Shown: piece after piece, positions 1 to 31,779 of the stretch
Position numbering within the stretch: position 1 is the first letter of the stretch
Layout: every line of letters begins with the position of its first letter
DNA from: Echinarachnius parma
Lineage: Eukaryota > Echinodermata > Echinoidea > Clypeasteroida > Echinarachniidae
Assembly: GCA_037951105.1 (NCBI GenBank)
Contig: JBAMJV010001823.1
Location: 25,030-89,029 of the forward strand
DNA: 64,000 bases
Direction of reading: 5' to 3'
Notes under the pieces: model-generated
What the model was told of the DNA's origin: nothing
The model's input: the letters and a program-made list of their open reading frames with translations, nothing else
The model's database searches: none
Position numbers and translations under genes: made by a program

Positions 1-50
1 CTCTATTTAAACCAAAGTGATAATAACATCACTCTGTTGTGTGTACTATA

Positions 51-107
51 GTACAGTGGAACCTCATTATAACGAGCACACTAGGCCCATTGAATTTACA
101 TTTATGA
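51..107. repeat. Truncated inverted-repeat element (GTGGAACC family)
   Basis: The stretch starts with CAGTGGAACCTCATTATAAC and matches, in reverse complement, the right end of the fuller element at 4667-4859, including the shared GGCCCA and TTGAATTTAC blocks. Only one end is present, so this is a fragment. It lies just upstream of the zinc-finger exon, probably in its preceding intron. Nothing else is recognisable in the first 285 bases. Confidence 0.6.
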
Positions 108-304
108 TGCTGGTTGTCAAAATAAATCCAATGCATCAATATTTTCTGTATTATATAAACTTTTCTATTTTGTTTTTACATCATATATTGAAATTCCATA
201 ATCTCTTGAAAAAATACTTGCATTATTTGTAGTCCTGAGGGTTTTCTGTGTTATTTATGTCCAGAGTTTTGTTTCTAATTTGTACAGTTGAAGTGCACTG
301 CAAT

Positions 305-3300
305 ATGACATATCCTGCGAGCACTCCAAAGACCACAGATGCGCCAAGACATCCTGCTGAAGCCAGAGAACAACGGAACAGCCCAAAGAGAACTACAGGA
401 ACAGAGATTGCTGAAACTCCCATCCAAGCAGCTTCTGGTACAGAAGCAACGTATGAACTATTAACGGAAATCAGCAGAGAAGATCTTGGCAGTTCTGCTG
501 TAGCTGCCTTTGATGATGGTAAGGTTGTTGATGAAGATGACGATGACGATGATGATGTTGGTGGCAGTTTTGACATCGATGAAGATGACTTGAATGAAGT
601 GGAGCAAAGCCAAGAAGTGATTGCCACCTCAAAAGAAGGCAGTGGTGAGCTTAGAGTTAAAGACAGCAGACAAGCAGATATTGACACCAGACAAGGGGAT
701 ATTGGCACCAGACAAAGGAATATTGACACCAAACAAGGGAATATTGACACCAAACAAGGGAATATTGACACCAGACAAGCATACATTGACAACATACCAG
801 GGGATACTGGCAATAGTCTAGTCAACATTGTCCTACACTGGTGCACACTTTGCAATGCGACTTTCCCCACTTCATGGGAACTAGACTTCCATGCTGTCCG
901 GTGCAAATACCAAAAGTCTGCAACCATGCAGTATTGCTGCCATATGTGTGAAAAAACGTACCAGGCAAGAGGGAACATGTCGTACCATCTCCTCAGTGCC
1001 CATGGTATGACGATCACAGAGATTGTTGAAGAGTTGCCAAGCCTGAGGGGTCCTGTAAAGCGGAAGATTGTTGAAGAGATGCCGAGCCTGAGTGGTCCTG
1101 TAAAGAGGGAGATTGTTAAAGAGATGCCGAGCCTGAGGGGTTCTGTAAAGAGGAATAGTAGAGTGAAGCGTAGGTTGTTGCCGACGAAGAAAAACGCTGG
1201 AGGAAGGACAAAGCTGACTTCAAATGAAGCAGACGCCAGTCCCTCTGACAGAATCATTAACAAAGACTCCGGTGGAAGGAGTACAAGATCATCATTGAGG
1301 AAGAGGACAAAAGTGGCAAGGCTTTCAGGAGGGGACGATAGCTGTGATAAGTTGCCCACAAGCAGTAAGCGCAAAGTCAGTTGGTCACATACAAATAAAT
1401 CTGGTGAAAAGAAAAAAACGAATGTAGAGGAAACAGACACAAGTAGCTGTGCTGGTGTCAGTTTCAGTGGACATGGTGGAAGAGCATCACTAAGAAGAGG
1501 TTTGAGATCAAGGAGAGATTCTGTCAAGAATAGAGGTGCAGATAATCAAGAGTCTTCAGAGAAAGGAGAGCATGATGCTGACGACATTGGTTCATCAACC
1601 GACATCACTGAATTAAGTGGAAGCCACAATGAAAATGGTCTTGTAGATAATAGTTCAGGGGGAAAAGGTGGTGATGAGGCAAATCAAATGGAACAAGTCA
1701 ACAGCGTAGTAGAAGCTGGAGACACACCTGACATTGATGGTTCTTTTCAAGAGGCATGTATTGCTGAGAACGATTCCAACAAAGTTGTGAATTCTGCACA
1801 CGATCCTGCACATAAGGTAACATTGCATGATGAGACAGTCTCTCAGGAAAAAGATGAGGTGAAACCAGTGGAGGAAGGTGAGGTTTCTGATGTCTCTGAT
1901 CAAGACAATGATGACGATAGCAGTGAAGAGAGTGATGCTCAGGAGGAGGACCTCAGTCAAACAGGAAATAAGAGCATAGGAAGAAGAAAAAAATGCAGAC
2001 TTTGTGGGGATGAGTTCAACACACAACACGGTGTGCATGTGCATATGAGCGAGGTACACTTCAAAGATAAATATAAATGCAGTACATGTGGCGAGGTGTG
2101 CAAAGATATTCCAGCATATATACAACATTTAAAGACACATGGTGAGCCTAGTGAACTGGATCAAACCAAAGTTTGCCCTCACTGCTTCAAAACTTATGTT
2201 AGTGAGGCTTGCTATCTTAAGCATTTAGCGGAGCATGAGGCTGACAGTAGATCTGCAGATTGTATCTGCACAATTTGTGATAAGAAGCTATCCTGCAAGG
2301 GGGCATTGCAAAAGCATGTGAATTACCGCCACACAAAAGAGAAGAAATATCCATGCACATATTGTGACAAGGTATTCTACCAGAAGTTTGCGTTCACTTC
2401 TCACATGAAGGGGCATACGGTGGGTAGACAGTGGAAGTGTGACCTGTGTGATCAAGCATATGTTGAAAAATGGAGAATGGAAGGGCACAAGAAAAGAGTT
2501 CACTTTGACACAAAGTCATATCTGTGTGACTTGTGTGGCACTTCGTACAAATCCCTTGGAAACTTGACTCAGCACAACAAAACTGCGCACACAGACACCT
2601 TTGATTTCCCTTGTGGCATCTGTGGGAAGCAATTCAAGAGAAGGAGCCATTTTAACGCTCACATGAAAGTGCATAACGACGTTAGACCACACAAGTGCGG
2701 GTTGTGCGAGAAGGCATTCCGAACCCGCTCTAAACTCGCTGTGCACGTGAAATGGCACAACAACGAGCGGGATTTTAAATGCAGTTTGTGCGACAAGTGT
2801 TTTCTGACCAAGGGCAACCTGGACAAGCACATGCAAATACACCAGAAGACAAAGGCGCACTTCTGCACCGAGTGCGGATATGGGTGCATGGATTACACCG
2901 CACTGCGCAAACATCTGGCCGCAAACCACAGCATCATTGTGGAGAGCAAGTTAACAAAGTGCAGTAATTCTTACAGGACAGGTAAGCGGAAAGGCGCGGA
3001 AAAAGCTGCCAACTCCGCGAACAAGGAGCCTATCGGAGATAAAGTTCCAACGGACACACCAGATAGTCCCATTGAAGATGACCGAGCTACTGACTCCCAA
3101 CCCAGCACTCCTGTAGAGATTGGAGCTCAAAATCCTGTAGATGGATCCATGAATTCGTCGTCTGGTGTTGATACAGTAAGCAGCACACCACATGAGGAAA
3201 GAGACAGAGTTCCAACTGACGTACCAAATGGTCCCACGGAAGACGACCAAGCCACAAACTCTCTACACAGCATTAATGTGGAGGGCGGAGCTCGGTATCC

Positions 3301-3484
3301 CTTCAGTGAATCTATGCATTCATCTTGTGGTGTCGCTACTGTAAGCAGCACAACACATGAACCTGTGTGTACAAATTCCTTTTCTCATGTCCCTGTAACC
3401 ACGGGGGAAATCCCAAACCCAACCTGCGACGAAGAAGGCCAGGCTATTGCGACTCGGGCCTTCATGAATATGATCCTTCACTGA
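305..3484 (+). CDS. Multi C2H2 zinc-finger protein, large terminal coding exon
   Basis: Probable nuclear DNA-binding protein. Translation from the ATG at 305 gives 1059 residues. An intron-like acceptor (pyrimidine-rich, ending TTTGTACAG) finishes at 287, so the exon probably begins at 288; the frame is open back to an ATG at 248, and true start exons may lie outside the window. N-terminal half: an acidic Asp run (about 525-590), six tandem 9-10 residue units of the form Q-x-x-I-D-T (655-795), one C2HC-like finger (CTLC...H...C, about 841-905) and one C2H2 finger (925-1005). Next come three 15-residue repeats around IVEEMPSL (1020-1155), then a long basic and acidic, Ser-rich linker. Eleven further C2H2 fingers run from about 1990 to 2935 (starting CRLC, CSTC, CPHC, CTIC, CTYC, CDLC, CDLC, CGIC, CGLC, CSLC, CTEC). 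After the fingers the C-terminus holds two diverged repeats of about 50 residues (from PTDTPDSP and PTDVPNGP). I do not recognise an orthologue; the linkers only partly match the TGEKP type. Confidence 0.9.
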   Translation: MTYPASTPKTTDAPRHPAEAREQRNSPKRTTGTEIAETPIQAASGTEATYELLTEISREDLGSSAVAAFDDGKVVDEDDDDDDDVGGSFDIDEDDLNEVEQSQEVIATSKEGSGELRVKDSRQADIDTRQGDIGTRQRNIDTKQGNIDTKQGNIDTRQAYIDNIPGDTGNSLVNIVLHWCTLCNATFPTSWELDFHAVRCKYQKSATMQYCCHMCEKTYQARGNMSYHLLSAHGMTITEIVEELPSLRGPVKRKIVEEMPSLSGPVKREIVKEMPSLRGSVKRNSRVKRRLLPTKKNAGGRTKLTSNEADASPSDRIINKDSGGRSTRSSLRKRTKVARLSGGDDSCDKLPTSSKRKVSWSHTNKSGEKKKTNVEETDTSSCAGVSFSGHGGRASLRRGLRSRRDSVKNRGADNQESSEKGEHDADDIGSSTDITELSGSHNENGLVDNSSGGKGGDEANQMEQVNSVVEAGDTPDIDGSFQEACIAENDSNKVVNSAHDPAHKVTLHDETVSQEKDEVKPVEEGEVSDVSDQDNDDDSSEESDAQEEDLSQTGNKSIGRRKKCRLCGDEFNTQHGVHVHMSEVHFKDKYKCSTCGEVCKDIPAYIQHLKTHGEPSELDQTKVCPHCFKTYVSEACYLKHLAEHEADSRSADCICTICDKKLSCKGALQKHVNYRHTKEKKYPCTYCDKVFYQKFAFTSHMKGHTVGRQWKCDLCDQAYVEKWRMEGHKKRVHFDTKSYLCDLCGTSYKSLGNLTQHNKTAHTDTFDFPCGICGKQFKRRSHFNAHMKVHNDVRPHKCGLCEKAFRTRSKLAVHVKWHNNERDFKCSLCDKCFLTKGNLDKHMQIHQKTKAHFCTECGYGCMDYTALRKHLAANHSIIVESKLTKCSNSYRTGKRKGAEKAANSANKEPIGDKVPTDTPDSPIEDDRATDSQPSTPVEIGAQNPVDGSMNSSSGVDTVSSTPHEERDRVPTDVPNGPTEDDQATNSLHSINVEGGARYPFSESMHSSCGVATVSSTTHEPVCTNSFSHVPVTTGEIPNPTCDEEGQAIATRAFMNMILH

Positions 3485-3587
3485 AAGAATTCATGCGTCG
3501 TTGGTTAACACTGATTAATGGCCTTCCCTTGGGAACACGATAGGCTACATCATCTTTGAAGAAGGAACAAGTTTAGATTGAGTTAAA

Positions 3588-3990
3588 ATGGAACAGCCAA
3601 GTGGTCCTCCGGAAGCCCAGGCTACCGCCTCTCTCTGTGTCCTCCCTGTGGTGACCGACTCTCACTTTCCTTCCAATGAAGCAATGGCTTCTGCTGTTCC
3701 GGTGGCCAATTACAGTGCCCCACCTCCTGTCCACCACTTTGCCGCAAATGAGCCTATGCATACTTTTGCCAATGTTGCCATTAGCAGCATAGCTAGTGTA
3801 CCTGTAAGTGGAACACCTGGTACTCCTGGGAACTACACCTACACGAGGGAAATACCAAACCCAACTAAATAATGTCCCTCCATCACTGAATTACTGGCAA
3901 TGGCCAGGTCCTCATCCGTGCAGTCCCCTATGCCAAACTGCAGGCCTTCATGAGCATGATAAGTCATAGAAGGACCTAGAGAACTCTCCA
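3588..3990 (+). pseudogene. Decayed tandem copy of the zinc-finger gene C-terminus
   Basis: This stretch, about 100 bases after the zinc-finger stop codon, carries an ORF (3588-3872) ending in REIPNPTK, which parallels GEIPNPT near the end of the zinc-finger protein. About 80 bases on, GGCCTTCATGAGCATGAT matches GGCCTTCATGAATATGAT from the real C-terminal codons (3459-3476). The order of these blocks is the same in both. It is probably an old duplication of the last coding segment, now in the 3'UTR. The similarity between the blocks is weak, so it is tentative. Confidence 0.45.
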
Positions 3991-4388
3991 CTGTATGCCT
4001 TTACAGGGGACTTCTAGGCCAGATCAAGTCATTGTTTGACAGTTTTAAGAAGCATAAGAGGAATAATCTGTTAAAGTTTGATCAAAACCGGACAAAAAAC
4101 ATGAGAGTTATGCCTATTTGAACATCATGTAGTAATGAGCAATTATTTCAAAATTGCCGCCAATGAAATGCAACATCACTGATGAGCAAAATCACCACAG
4201 CTTTTGTACATGAAAATACATTTATTTCACTTGTACAACAATGTGATTTTGCTGGTCTCAGCTCTTAAGATCTTTATGAAAATCCCGGGGCTGTTATTTT
4301 TTTGTTTAAAGGGTGATCGAGGAAGAAGTAAAATGTCCATCTCTATTGAGTACCAAAGTGGTAACGTCACTTTTCTGTTATACAAGTA

Positions 4389-4668
4389 CTATCCCAGGTC
4401 CAACGTTGGTCCGTCGTTAGACCAATGTTGGCAATTTTTTTTTTTGCAACGTTGCTCCAACATTGACTGGCAACGTTGGACCAGCGATGTGTGCGTACGC
4501 TCAAGTAATGTTGGCAAATAGCGATGGACCATCATTGATCCAGCGTTGATCCAATAAGTTTTTCCAATGTCTAATGAGTTTCTAACATTGGACCAACGTT
4601 GGCATCCAACCAGATTCCAACGGCCAACGAGTTGCGGGATCCCAACGTTGGCTTGCTACCTGGGATAG
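4389..4668. repeat. Inverted-repeat element rich in CCAACGTTGG palindromes
   Basis: The ends are inverted copies: ACTATCCCAGGT on the left and ACCTGGGATAGT on the right. The interior is made of near-palindromic CCAACGTTGG units spaced every 20-40 bases. It has no coding capacity and looks like a small non-autonomous DNA element. It abuts the next element directly. Confidence 0.65.
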
Positions 4669-4859
4669 TACAGTGGAACCTCTTTATAAAGAGCTCGCTT
4701 ATAATGAGGTTCCTGATATAGCAAGGTTATTTCATAGGTCCGGGATATATGTATTTGATTATATTTATGCCCTGATACGAGATACATGTGTATATGATAT
4801 AACAAGGTAAATTCAATGCATAGGCCCAGTGTGCTCATTAGAATGAGGTTTCACTGTAC
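4667..4859. repeat. Inverted-repeat element, GTGGAACC ... TATAACGAG family
   Basis: The left end AGTACAGTGGAACCTC is mirrored at the right end as GAGGTTTCACTGTAC. Inside are TATAANGAG motifs typical of the family. Related copies lie at 51-107 (fragment), 7914-8105 and, broken, 41236-42065. Confidence 0.65.
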
Positions 4860-7046
4860 CATCTCTTTATTATAGTTCTGAAGTGATGACATCACACTCT
4901 TTTGTTATACAGGGTTCACACTGGACCTGGAAAAACTGGAAAGTCGTGGAATTTTACTTTTTTTCTTTTCCAGGCCTTGAAAGTCGGGGGAAATTTTACA
5001 ATTATACTAGTACGGGTCATGGAATTTCATTTTATCTGCAGTTTCTCGTTGCTGAAAAACGCATCACGACTTTTGACCTTATTTTGGTACAAAGGCAAAA
5101 AGTACAGGAAAAAAGGGCAAAAAAACACTTTCATACAGTGGTGAAAAGTCATGGAAAGACATGGGACTTTAAATAAGTGTATGAACCATGTTATACCATT
5201 GTAATGGTTGTAACAAAAATTTGCTGGTCGATTTGAGCTGGACAATTGCATTTGAGGCAACCTCGAGATCTCAAATTTTGGCTTGACTTACATTGTTGAG
5301 AACCAGTTACCAATGAATTAATATCTGTGATATCACACTTCCGTACTCTATTCAACTTGGCAGTTTCAATGTATCGGCGAATCAGTTTGAATGAAATTTA
5401 CTTATTATATGTTCTTTTGTTCTTGTTCACTCCAGCTTGTTGCTGGTCGCACCTTCCACCTACCTGTGTATGTATATAATTCTATGTTGAGTATAGTTAG
5501 CTGTTATTTGTACGCCTGAAGAAGAATCTGCCAGATTTGATAGCTCGCGGCTTCATTGATTTACATTTAATTACACTTGCCTTTATAGTGGGCAAGCAGT
5601 TTTCAGCAGCTTTTTACATTTATTATATGTTTTGTGTAGTTTTGATTGATAGATTGATTGATCCATTTTATTTCAAATTCAGTAAAAAAAAAAAAAAAAA
5701 CTTTTACAAAGTACATATAAAAACAAATTAAATATGTAGAACAATGTATTGGCAGAGATGCAAATTTTGGGGAAGTGAAATGGGTGTATCAGTAAAAGCC
5801 TATGTGGCTTGACAAGTTGATACACCCCCATTACAAAGAATTAAAAAAAACATTATTATAGACTTTAGATAGCTGACGATTACATAATTGGATTTAACTT
5901 AAAGTCATGCCTGTGTCTAACTCCATGAAAATTACTTGGAGCTTCCTCGTTTCTCTTCGACCGTGTTGTTTAGCTTATGGTAAAAGAAGAATAAAATAGG
6001 GTTTGATTTTTTCAAATGTCCCTTTAGTATGAAGATAATTATCATTGAAATCTTTTATTTGAAAAACGTTGATCAACGCTTTTGATAAAAAGTACAATTG
6101 TCCTAGCTTAACACGTCCGGATGCAGCACGCGTGGGAAACATTTCGGAGATTGAACTTTGAGCCGAGCGAGCACAAATTCCATGAATTCTGTACTACGTC
6201 TGTAAGCATACATGGGTGCGAATATCTCAAACGGATGATTATTACTGCGACAAATGTATGGCAGACCATCAGTATTCGGTGATAAAATATGAACTCAATA
6301 TTCGTTTTTTTTCACTAGGTAAACAGTGTTCGTTTTCTTTCAAACTTTCACAAATCTTTCAATTGTATTTTACAATGATATTGATATAGGATTGAAGTCT
6401 CAAATGTCATTTTGTGCAATATCTGACACTTTACAGGTATCACTTTAAACATACTGTGACAGTAGATGGTACTTGTACTTATTTTTAAAGGAGTTTCCAA
6501 ATTGAATATTGCGTAGTACGATGATGAAGATTTTTATTCATCCAGGAAAGAGTTCATAGAAAGAAAACTAAATCTAGACTTACTATTTTGGGATAGGTTG
6601 TGAAACTGTAATAGTAAGTCCAGTTCAATTGATTGAGATTTGTTTCTATTCTTGTAGTAGACATGAAATGTTAACCTCGTTCACTACGAGGTTCTGAGAT
6701 CCCCATAGACTTTGTACATAGCCGTTCATTCCCGTAAGCAACGGGCTAATTATAAACTGTTTATAACCTGAAGTGAAATACTGCAAGTTTTTTAAAGTCA
6801 TTCAGCTCTATCACAATGAAACAATATTGTGAGTTAGATTTTGACATCTGTTGGTGTAATACCATGCTAAACCAGCATGCTTTTTTCTTTTCTTTTATTA
6901 ACTTTATGTACAATCACTGGGATTTTATTAATTTAATGTATTCTGTATTTTATGAGTTATATCGCATTCCTATAAATGTATTGTTTCTTACACTGTATAA
7001 TATGTATGTAACTTTCTATTTTGTTGAAATAAAAAGACTACCATAA
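4860..7046 (+). other. AT-rich non-coding stretch, possible 3'UTR with poly(A) signal
   Basis: No ORF here resembles a protein. The stretch ends with AATAAA at 7028-7033 in a context typical of a transcript end. It may be the distal 3'UTR of the plus-strand zinc-finger gene, about 3.5 kb long, but nearer signals could be used. A poly(A) run lies at about 5684-5700. Confidence 0.3.
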
Positions 7047-7172
7047 TCAATACAAATTATTATCTTATTGTCTTATTATCAAGTTTGTGGGGGTCAAGAA
7101 GTTGAGATGAATAGTAAAATATTGTAATGAAATGATATAAAGAAAGTTTACATTACTTTGCATGTATAATCT

Positions 7173-7304
7173 GGGCCCCGTTCCAGAAAAAGATGCAACC
7201 GATTTTAAGTTCAATCATGTGACTACATGTACATGCACAAATTGTCTGACTTGCAATTAATCACAACTTTACAATCGATTGCATGTCTTTCTACGACGGG
7301 ACCC
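7173..7304. repeat. Short inverted-repeat element, GGGCCC / TCTTTCT ends
   Basis: The left end GGGCCCCGTTCCAGAAA is mirrored by TTTCTACGACGGGACCC, with AATCGATTG-type motifs just inside. Related copies are at 8541-8642 (one end), 29538-29703 (both ends, best preserved) and 46725-46772 (one end). Confidence 0.6.
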
Positions 7305-7913
7305 TGGACAGACACAAACAAACGGTTAATTTAATACGATATATATTTATATTTTGCCAAATGCAACTTTGGCTTAGTTGTACATTTATATATGTTGAGG
7401 GGGTTGTCTTGTTTTAGTTGACATGTCTTGAGATAACTCATTTTGGGTGAAAATGAAGTTCATTTGATTAATGAGTACAAAGTGATGACACAAATTCAGT
7501 TGGAAATTCTTGTAAAAACATTTTGCTAAAAAGTATCAAAAGAAACAATTTAAAAGTGATCCAATAACTTCAAAAGATGAAGTGGGAGTGTCGCGACACT
7601 CGAGATACATGTTTTGAAGAAATGGGCATTACACAATGTGTGTAAAAGACCTATGATTGTAAAATTGAAACCATGCATATCTTTGTTAATTATTGACCAA
7701 TTTGTTAATCAAATGAAAGCAATTGTTATCGGGTCTTTCTAATGGTATGAAAATCTACATTTTGATTTTTACCGACAAGTGCCAGGTTTTGCTATAGCCA
7801 GTCACATATAAGCTTTTGTGATGTTCAATTATACTTTTCCGTAATAAGGGAGATATTTGAAAAATCAAAATCCATTTCATACTTCTGTTTACATATTAAG
7901 CCAAACCACAGTG

Positions 7914-8105
7914 TACAGGGAAACCCCGTTATAACGAGCTCGCTTATAACAAGGTACCGTTTATAACAAGGAGAATCGTTTGGTTCCGATTGTTCCAATG
8001 GCATAATGCTCGGATTATAACAAGCTCAGTTACAGCGAGATTCCAGTTATAACGAGGTAAAATCGATGGTCCCGACTACCTCGCTATATCGGGGTTTCCC
8101 TGTAT
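7914..8105. repeat. Complete inverted-repeat element, GGAAACCCCG ends
   Basis: TACAGGGAAACCCCGTTATA on the left is matched by TATATCGGGGTTTCCCTGTA on the right, a nearly perfect 20-base terminal inverted repeat. Several TATAACNAG motifs fill the 190-base interior. It is the best-preserved member of the GTGGAACC/GGAAACC family in the window. Confidence 0.75.
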
Positions 8106-8540
8106 AAGAGAAATGTGAAAGCTCCAAAGGATTTTGGTTGAATTTGGCAAAGTTTTAACACTCTTAACAGTAAGACATGTAAACAAGTTTAATACATATA
8201 GGACATACGTTCAACTTCTTATGTCTCAGTATAACTGTGAAGCCTTGCGATAAGAGCCACAAAAAGCCGATTAAGAGGCAATTACTTTTTGGTGGCGTCA
8301 ACGCCTCGTAGAATGTGGTCCTTGAAAATAGGCATGCCAGACACTCTGTCACTCCCTAAACCATCATAAAGCAAAAAATGACATGTCATGGCAGAAGTTT
8401 AACCATATTGAATTTCCAGCTCTGCTTTACCTAAGTGGCAAGAAATTGCCACTGAATGGCCAGTTTTCATTGGCCAGTTTTCGTGGTTCTTGCCCACTGC
8501 AAGGCTTTTCAGGAATTTGTGACTGTGACTGGGAAATAAG

Positions 8541-8642
8541 AGATACAATCGATTGTAAAGTTAGTTAATTGCATATTTTCCGACTTTCAATTGGTAATTG
8601 CATCTTTACAATCGATTGCAACTCTTTCTGCAACAGGGCCCA
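8541..8642. repeat. Partial copy of the GGGCCC / TCTTTCT element
   Basis: It contains ACAATCGATTGTAAAG and ends CTCTTTCTGCAACAGGGCCC, the right end of the element seen complete at 29538-29703. The left GGGCCC end is missing. Confidence 0.55.
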
Positions 8643-10655
8643 GATTTATGTTCGTTGTAATGTCCACTACCAGTAGCACTTTAAGTTCAACTTAGAATCT
8701 TTGTCAAACATCCCCCTAAAGTGATGGGGTAGAAATGGATTGGAGACACTATTAAACAGCATTCACAATTTAAACATACAAAAGAATAAAACATGGAGTT
8801 CTTTTTTGGAATCATGGAACTTGAATTTAATTCATATTTTTCAAAGCAAGCAGATATGACGAGACGGTTGAAACAGATATGCCTTTAAGGAAAAGGGAAA
8901 TAAAAAACAATACAGACATAACAACCTATATTTCCACTGTGCAGAAATTAAGTCAAAATAAAAACCGTTTCGTTCAGTGTAAACGATTTACGTTTTATTT
9001 GTCATTTTATTGCAAGTTTGTTTCATGGTTTCTGCTTTAACTGAGAATTTAAATGAAAGTAAAACAAAGTGAAATTTCCTTTTCTTTTTTTGTTGTATTT
9101 GTTTATATGATGCATAATGATAAATACAATAAACATTGTCAAGCAAAAACCATCTAATTGTAAATATATTTTACACAAGAATTAAACACAGAATTTGTTA
9201 GTGTGTGCACAGTATCTATATATTAGTGTTTTAGAGTACATGTACTTCTTTTCTGGATAATGCACTAGTTTGCTTATGTACATATGTTTGTTTCTTTCAC
9301 AGTGCATAATCGTATCGTATGAACAATGAAGGATGTTTTTATTATGAGTCGTAATAATTTAATAGAAGAGTTACCAAAGAGCATAAAACTGAAGAGAAAT
9401 TGCTTAAAGGTAAATTGCACCATGCAGGTATTCCAAATTATTCAGTTTTTCGAATCATTCAGACTTAGTGGCTTTACCATACATTTAGATGACAATAATT
9501 GATTCAAGTACAATTTTTGTTATTAATAAATAATGCACACCTCTACTTGCTTATGTTAATTTCATGCTGTAATAAACTTGAGTCAGCAACTCAACAATCC
9601 ATTGTACAAAGAAAATGCAATATCTTGTCAATATAACCATCAAATGAGAATATTTTCTGAGTGTACTAAAAGGAAATTACTTAAACAAAAAGTATGTATA
9701 ATAACAACATAAACATATGACAAGAAAATATGGAGACAAATATCTATAATGACTTCTTCCTTAATAATGACAAGAAAACAAAATACAAAAAGGCATTACA
9801 AATACAAGAAAATTATTCAACTATATTTTACTGAAAAACATCCACAAAAGAACCTCCCATTACATTCCCTTTTCAATTTGGTCGGCCATATTACATTGTT
9901 TATTTTGACTGATACCAAACCTATCTCAAATCGGATAAAATTCAAAATGGTAAAATTCCTAAAGTGTTTTTTGTTTTTTTGTCTTTTAAATCAAGTTGAT
10001 AATGTCCAGTCTAATATGTTGTTTTCTAAGCAGTTCCGATCGAACAGCTACATTTCGTTTTGATCAAAATTAAACGTGAATATTTTGGAACATAACTTGG
10101 TAACACTTTTTGAATTATTTTGCCATTTTGTACACTGTATATACCTTAATTCTTACAAATCAACTTACATTCATCAATATTAGTTATAATCATCTAGAAT
10201 AATAGGCCACTGTACTATGTCTGTATTCATGTTACGCAGTGGTTTGAGCATGTAGTGACCCAACATCACCATGCTATAATTGTGAGCCTGTTCAACACAT
10301 AGATGGAAAGCCATTTTGAAAACATGCAAATTCTGTTTGGTTAAAGGGAAACTTTGCAATCATGACTTGAAAAGACTTAATTGTTTAATTGTTTACAAGG
10401 ACTAAAAAATCTTGTTTTTTAAACAAGGGTGACCAATTTAACAGATATAGCTTTTGAAATATTGAAACATCTCACTCTATGTAATTTGAAGGAAAAAATG
10501 TGAGAAGATTATTTAAGTCTACTGCATGAGATCCTCTATTAAAAACACCTTTCAACAGATTACCCTATCAAATTTGTGAGAATTGTAAACAGGGCAAGTA
10601 ACAAGTACAAGTAACAATTTCTTTGAAAAGATCTCCTTGATCAGCTTTGTGTGTT
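8643..10655. other. AT-rich intergenic stretch without recognisable gene
   Basis: About 2 kb between the convergent zinc-finger and VCP genes. ORFs are short and of AT-rich random composition. Reverse-strand AATAAA hexamers near 8995 and 9004 could be distal VCP poly(A) signals, but nothing distinguishes them. Confidence 0.4.
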
Positions 10656-10659
10656 AGCA

Positions 10660-10866
10660 CAGGCCTGGTGGCCCGGGGCTACTAAAAATTAGCTTTGGGC
10701 TAACAAATTTCATTGAGGCTAAATTGCCGTATGGGCAACCAAATATAAAAACAGATTTTTAATGTCTTTTGTTTATTTGGGGTCACCACCAGATCTAAGT
10801 TACAGGCAACTAGAATTTGAAAAAAATTGTTCTTACTTGCCCAACTGGGCTACCAGGCCAAAAATT
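10660..10866. repeat. Repeat with GGCCTGGTGGCCC inverted ends
   Basis: GGCCTGGTGGCCCGGGGCT at the left and GGGCTACCAGGCC at the right form an imperfect inverted pair, with TTAGCTTTGGGC inside. Related pieces occur at 46930-47195 and near 41330. The reverse-strand AATAAA at 10772-10777 inside it is the first poly(A)-type hexamer downstream of the VCP stop codons. Confidence 0.5.
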
Positions 10867-10924
10867 TGATGTATAGCTTTGTGTGTTATGTGATGAACAG
10901 GGTCACTGAGGAGGGGGGGCGTGT

Positions 10925-11030
10925 TTAGTTGTACAGGTCATCATCTTCATTTTCCTGGTATTGGGAGGGGTTGCTTCCCCCTGTCCCTGGGGTACCCTGG
11001 CTGCCTGCTGGCCCGGCGCTGTCGGGGAAC
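10925..11030 (-). CDS. VCP: Second copy of the VCP terminal coding exon (alternative last exon)
   Basis: This is an intact duplicate of VCP exon 18, placed 136 bases further downstream in gene order. It has its own acceptor (CTTTACAG just before GTTCCCCGAC). It encodes the same Gly/Ser/Pro-rich tail but ends ENEDDDLYN instead of ENDDDLYN, a 3-base insertion with no frameshift. The flank with GTGATGAACAGGGTCACTG is also duplicated (10891-10909 and 11088-11106), so the unit is about 190-240 bp. If spliced to exon 17 in place of exon 18 it gives an 805-residue protein. It may be an alternative last exon or simply unused 3'UTR of the proximal exon; the sequence cannot tell which. Confidence 0.7.
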
Positions 11031-11108
11031 CTGTAAAGAGAAATGGCAGAGATAACATGTTAATAAAGTTAACCGAAAGCATTGGTGTACGTGATGAACA
11101 GGGTCACT

Positions 11109-11161
11109 GAGGAGGGGGGGGGGGGGGGGAGGAGGGGGGGGGGGGGGGTGGGGGGGGGGGG
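11109..11161. repeat. Poly-G tract beside VCP stop codon
   Basis: The tract is almost pure G, broken by a few A and T bases, immediately after the VCP exon 18 stop in gene orientation (C-rich on the sense strand). In the downstream exon copy the same place holds only GGAGGGGGGGC, so the tract expanded in one copy. Confidence 0.8.
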
Positions 11162-11166
11162 CGTGT

Positions 11167-31779
<20,613 letters not shown>

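Noticed and set aside
223-1527. 434-residue antisense ORF
   Set aside because: It is the shadow of the zinc-finger coding exon on the opposite strand.
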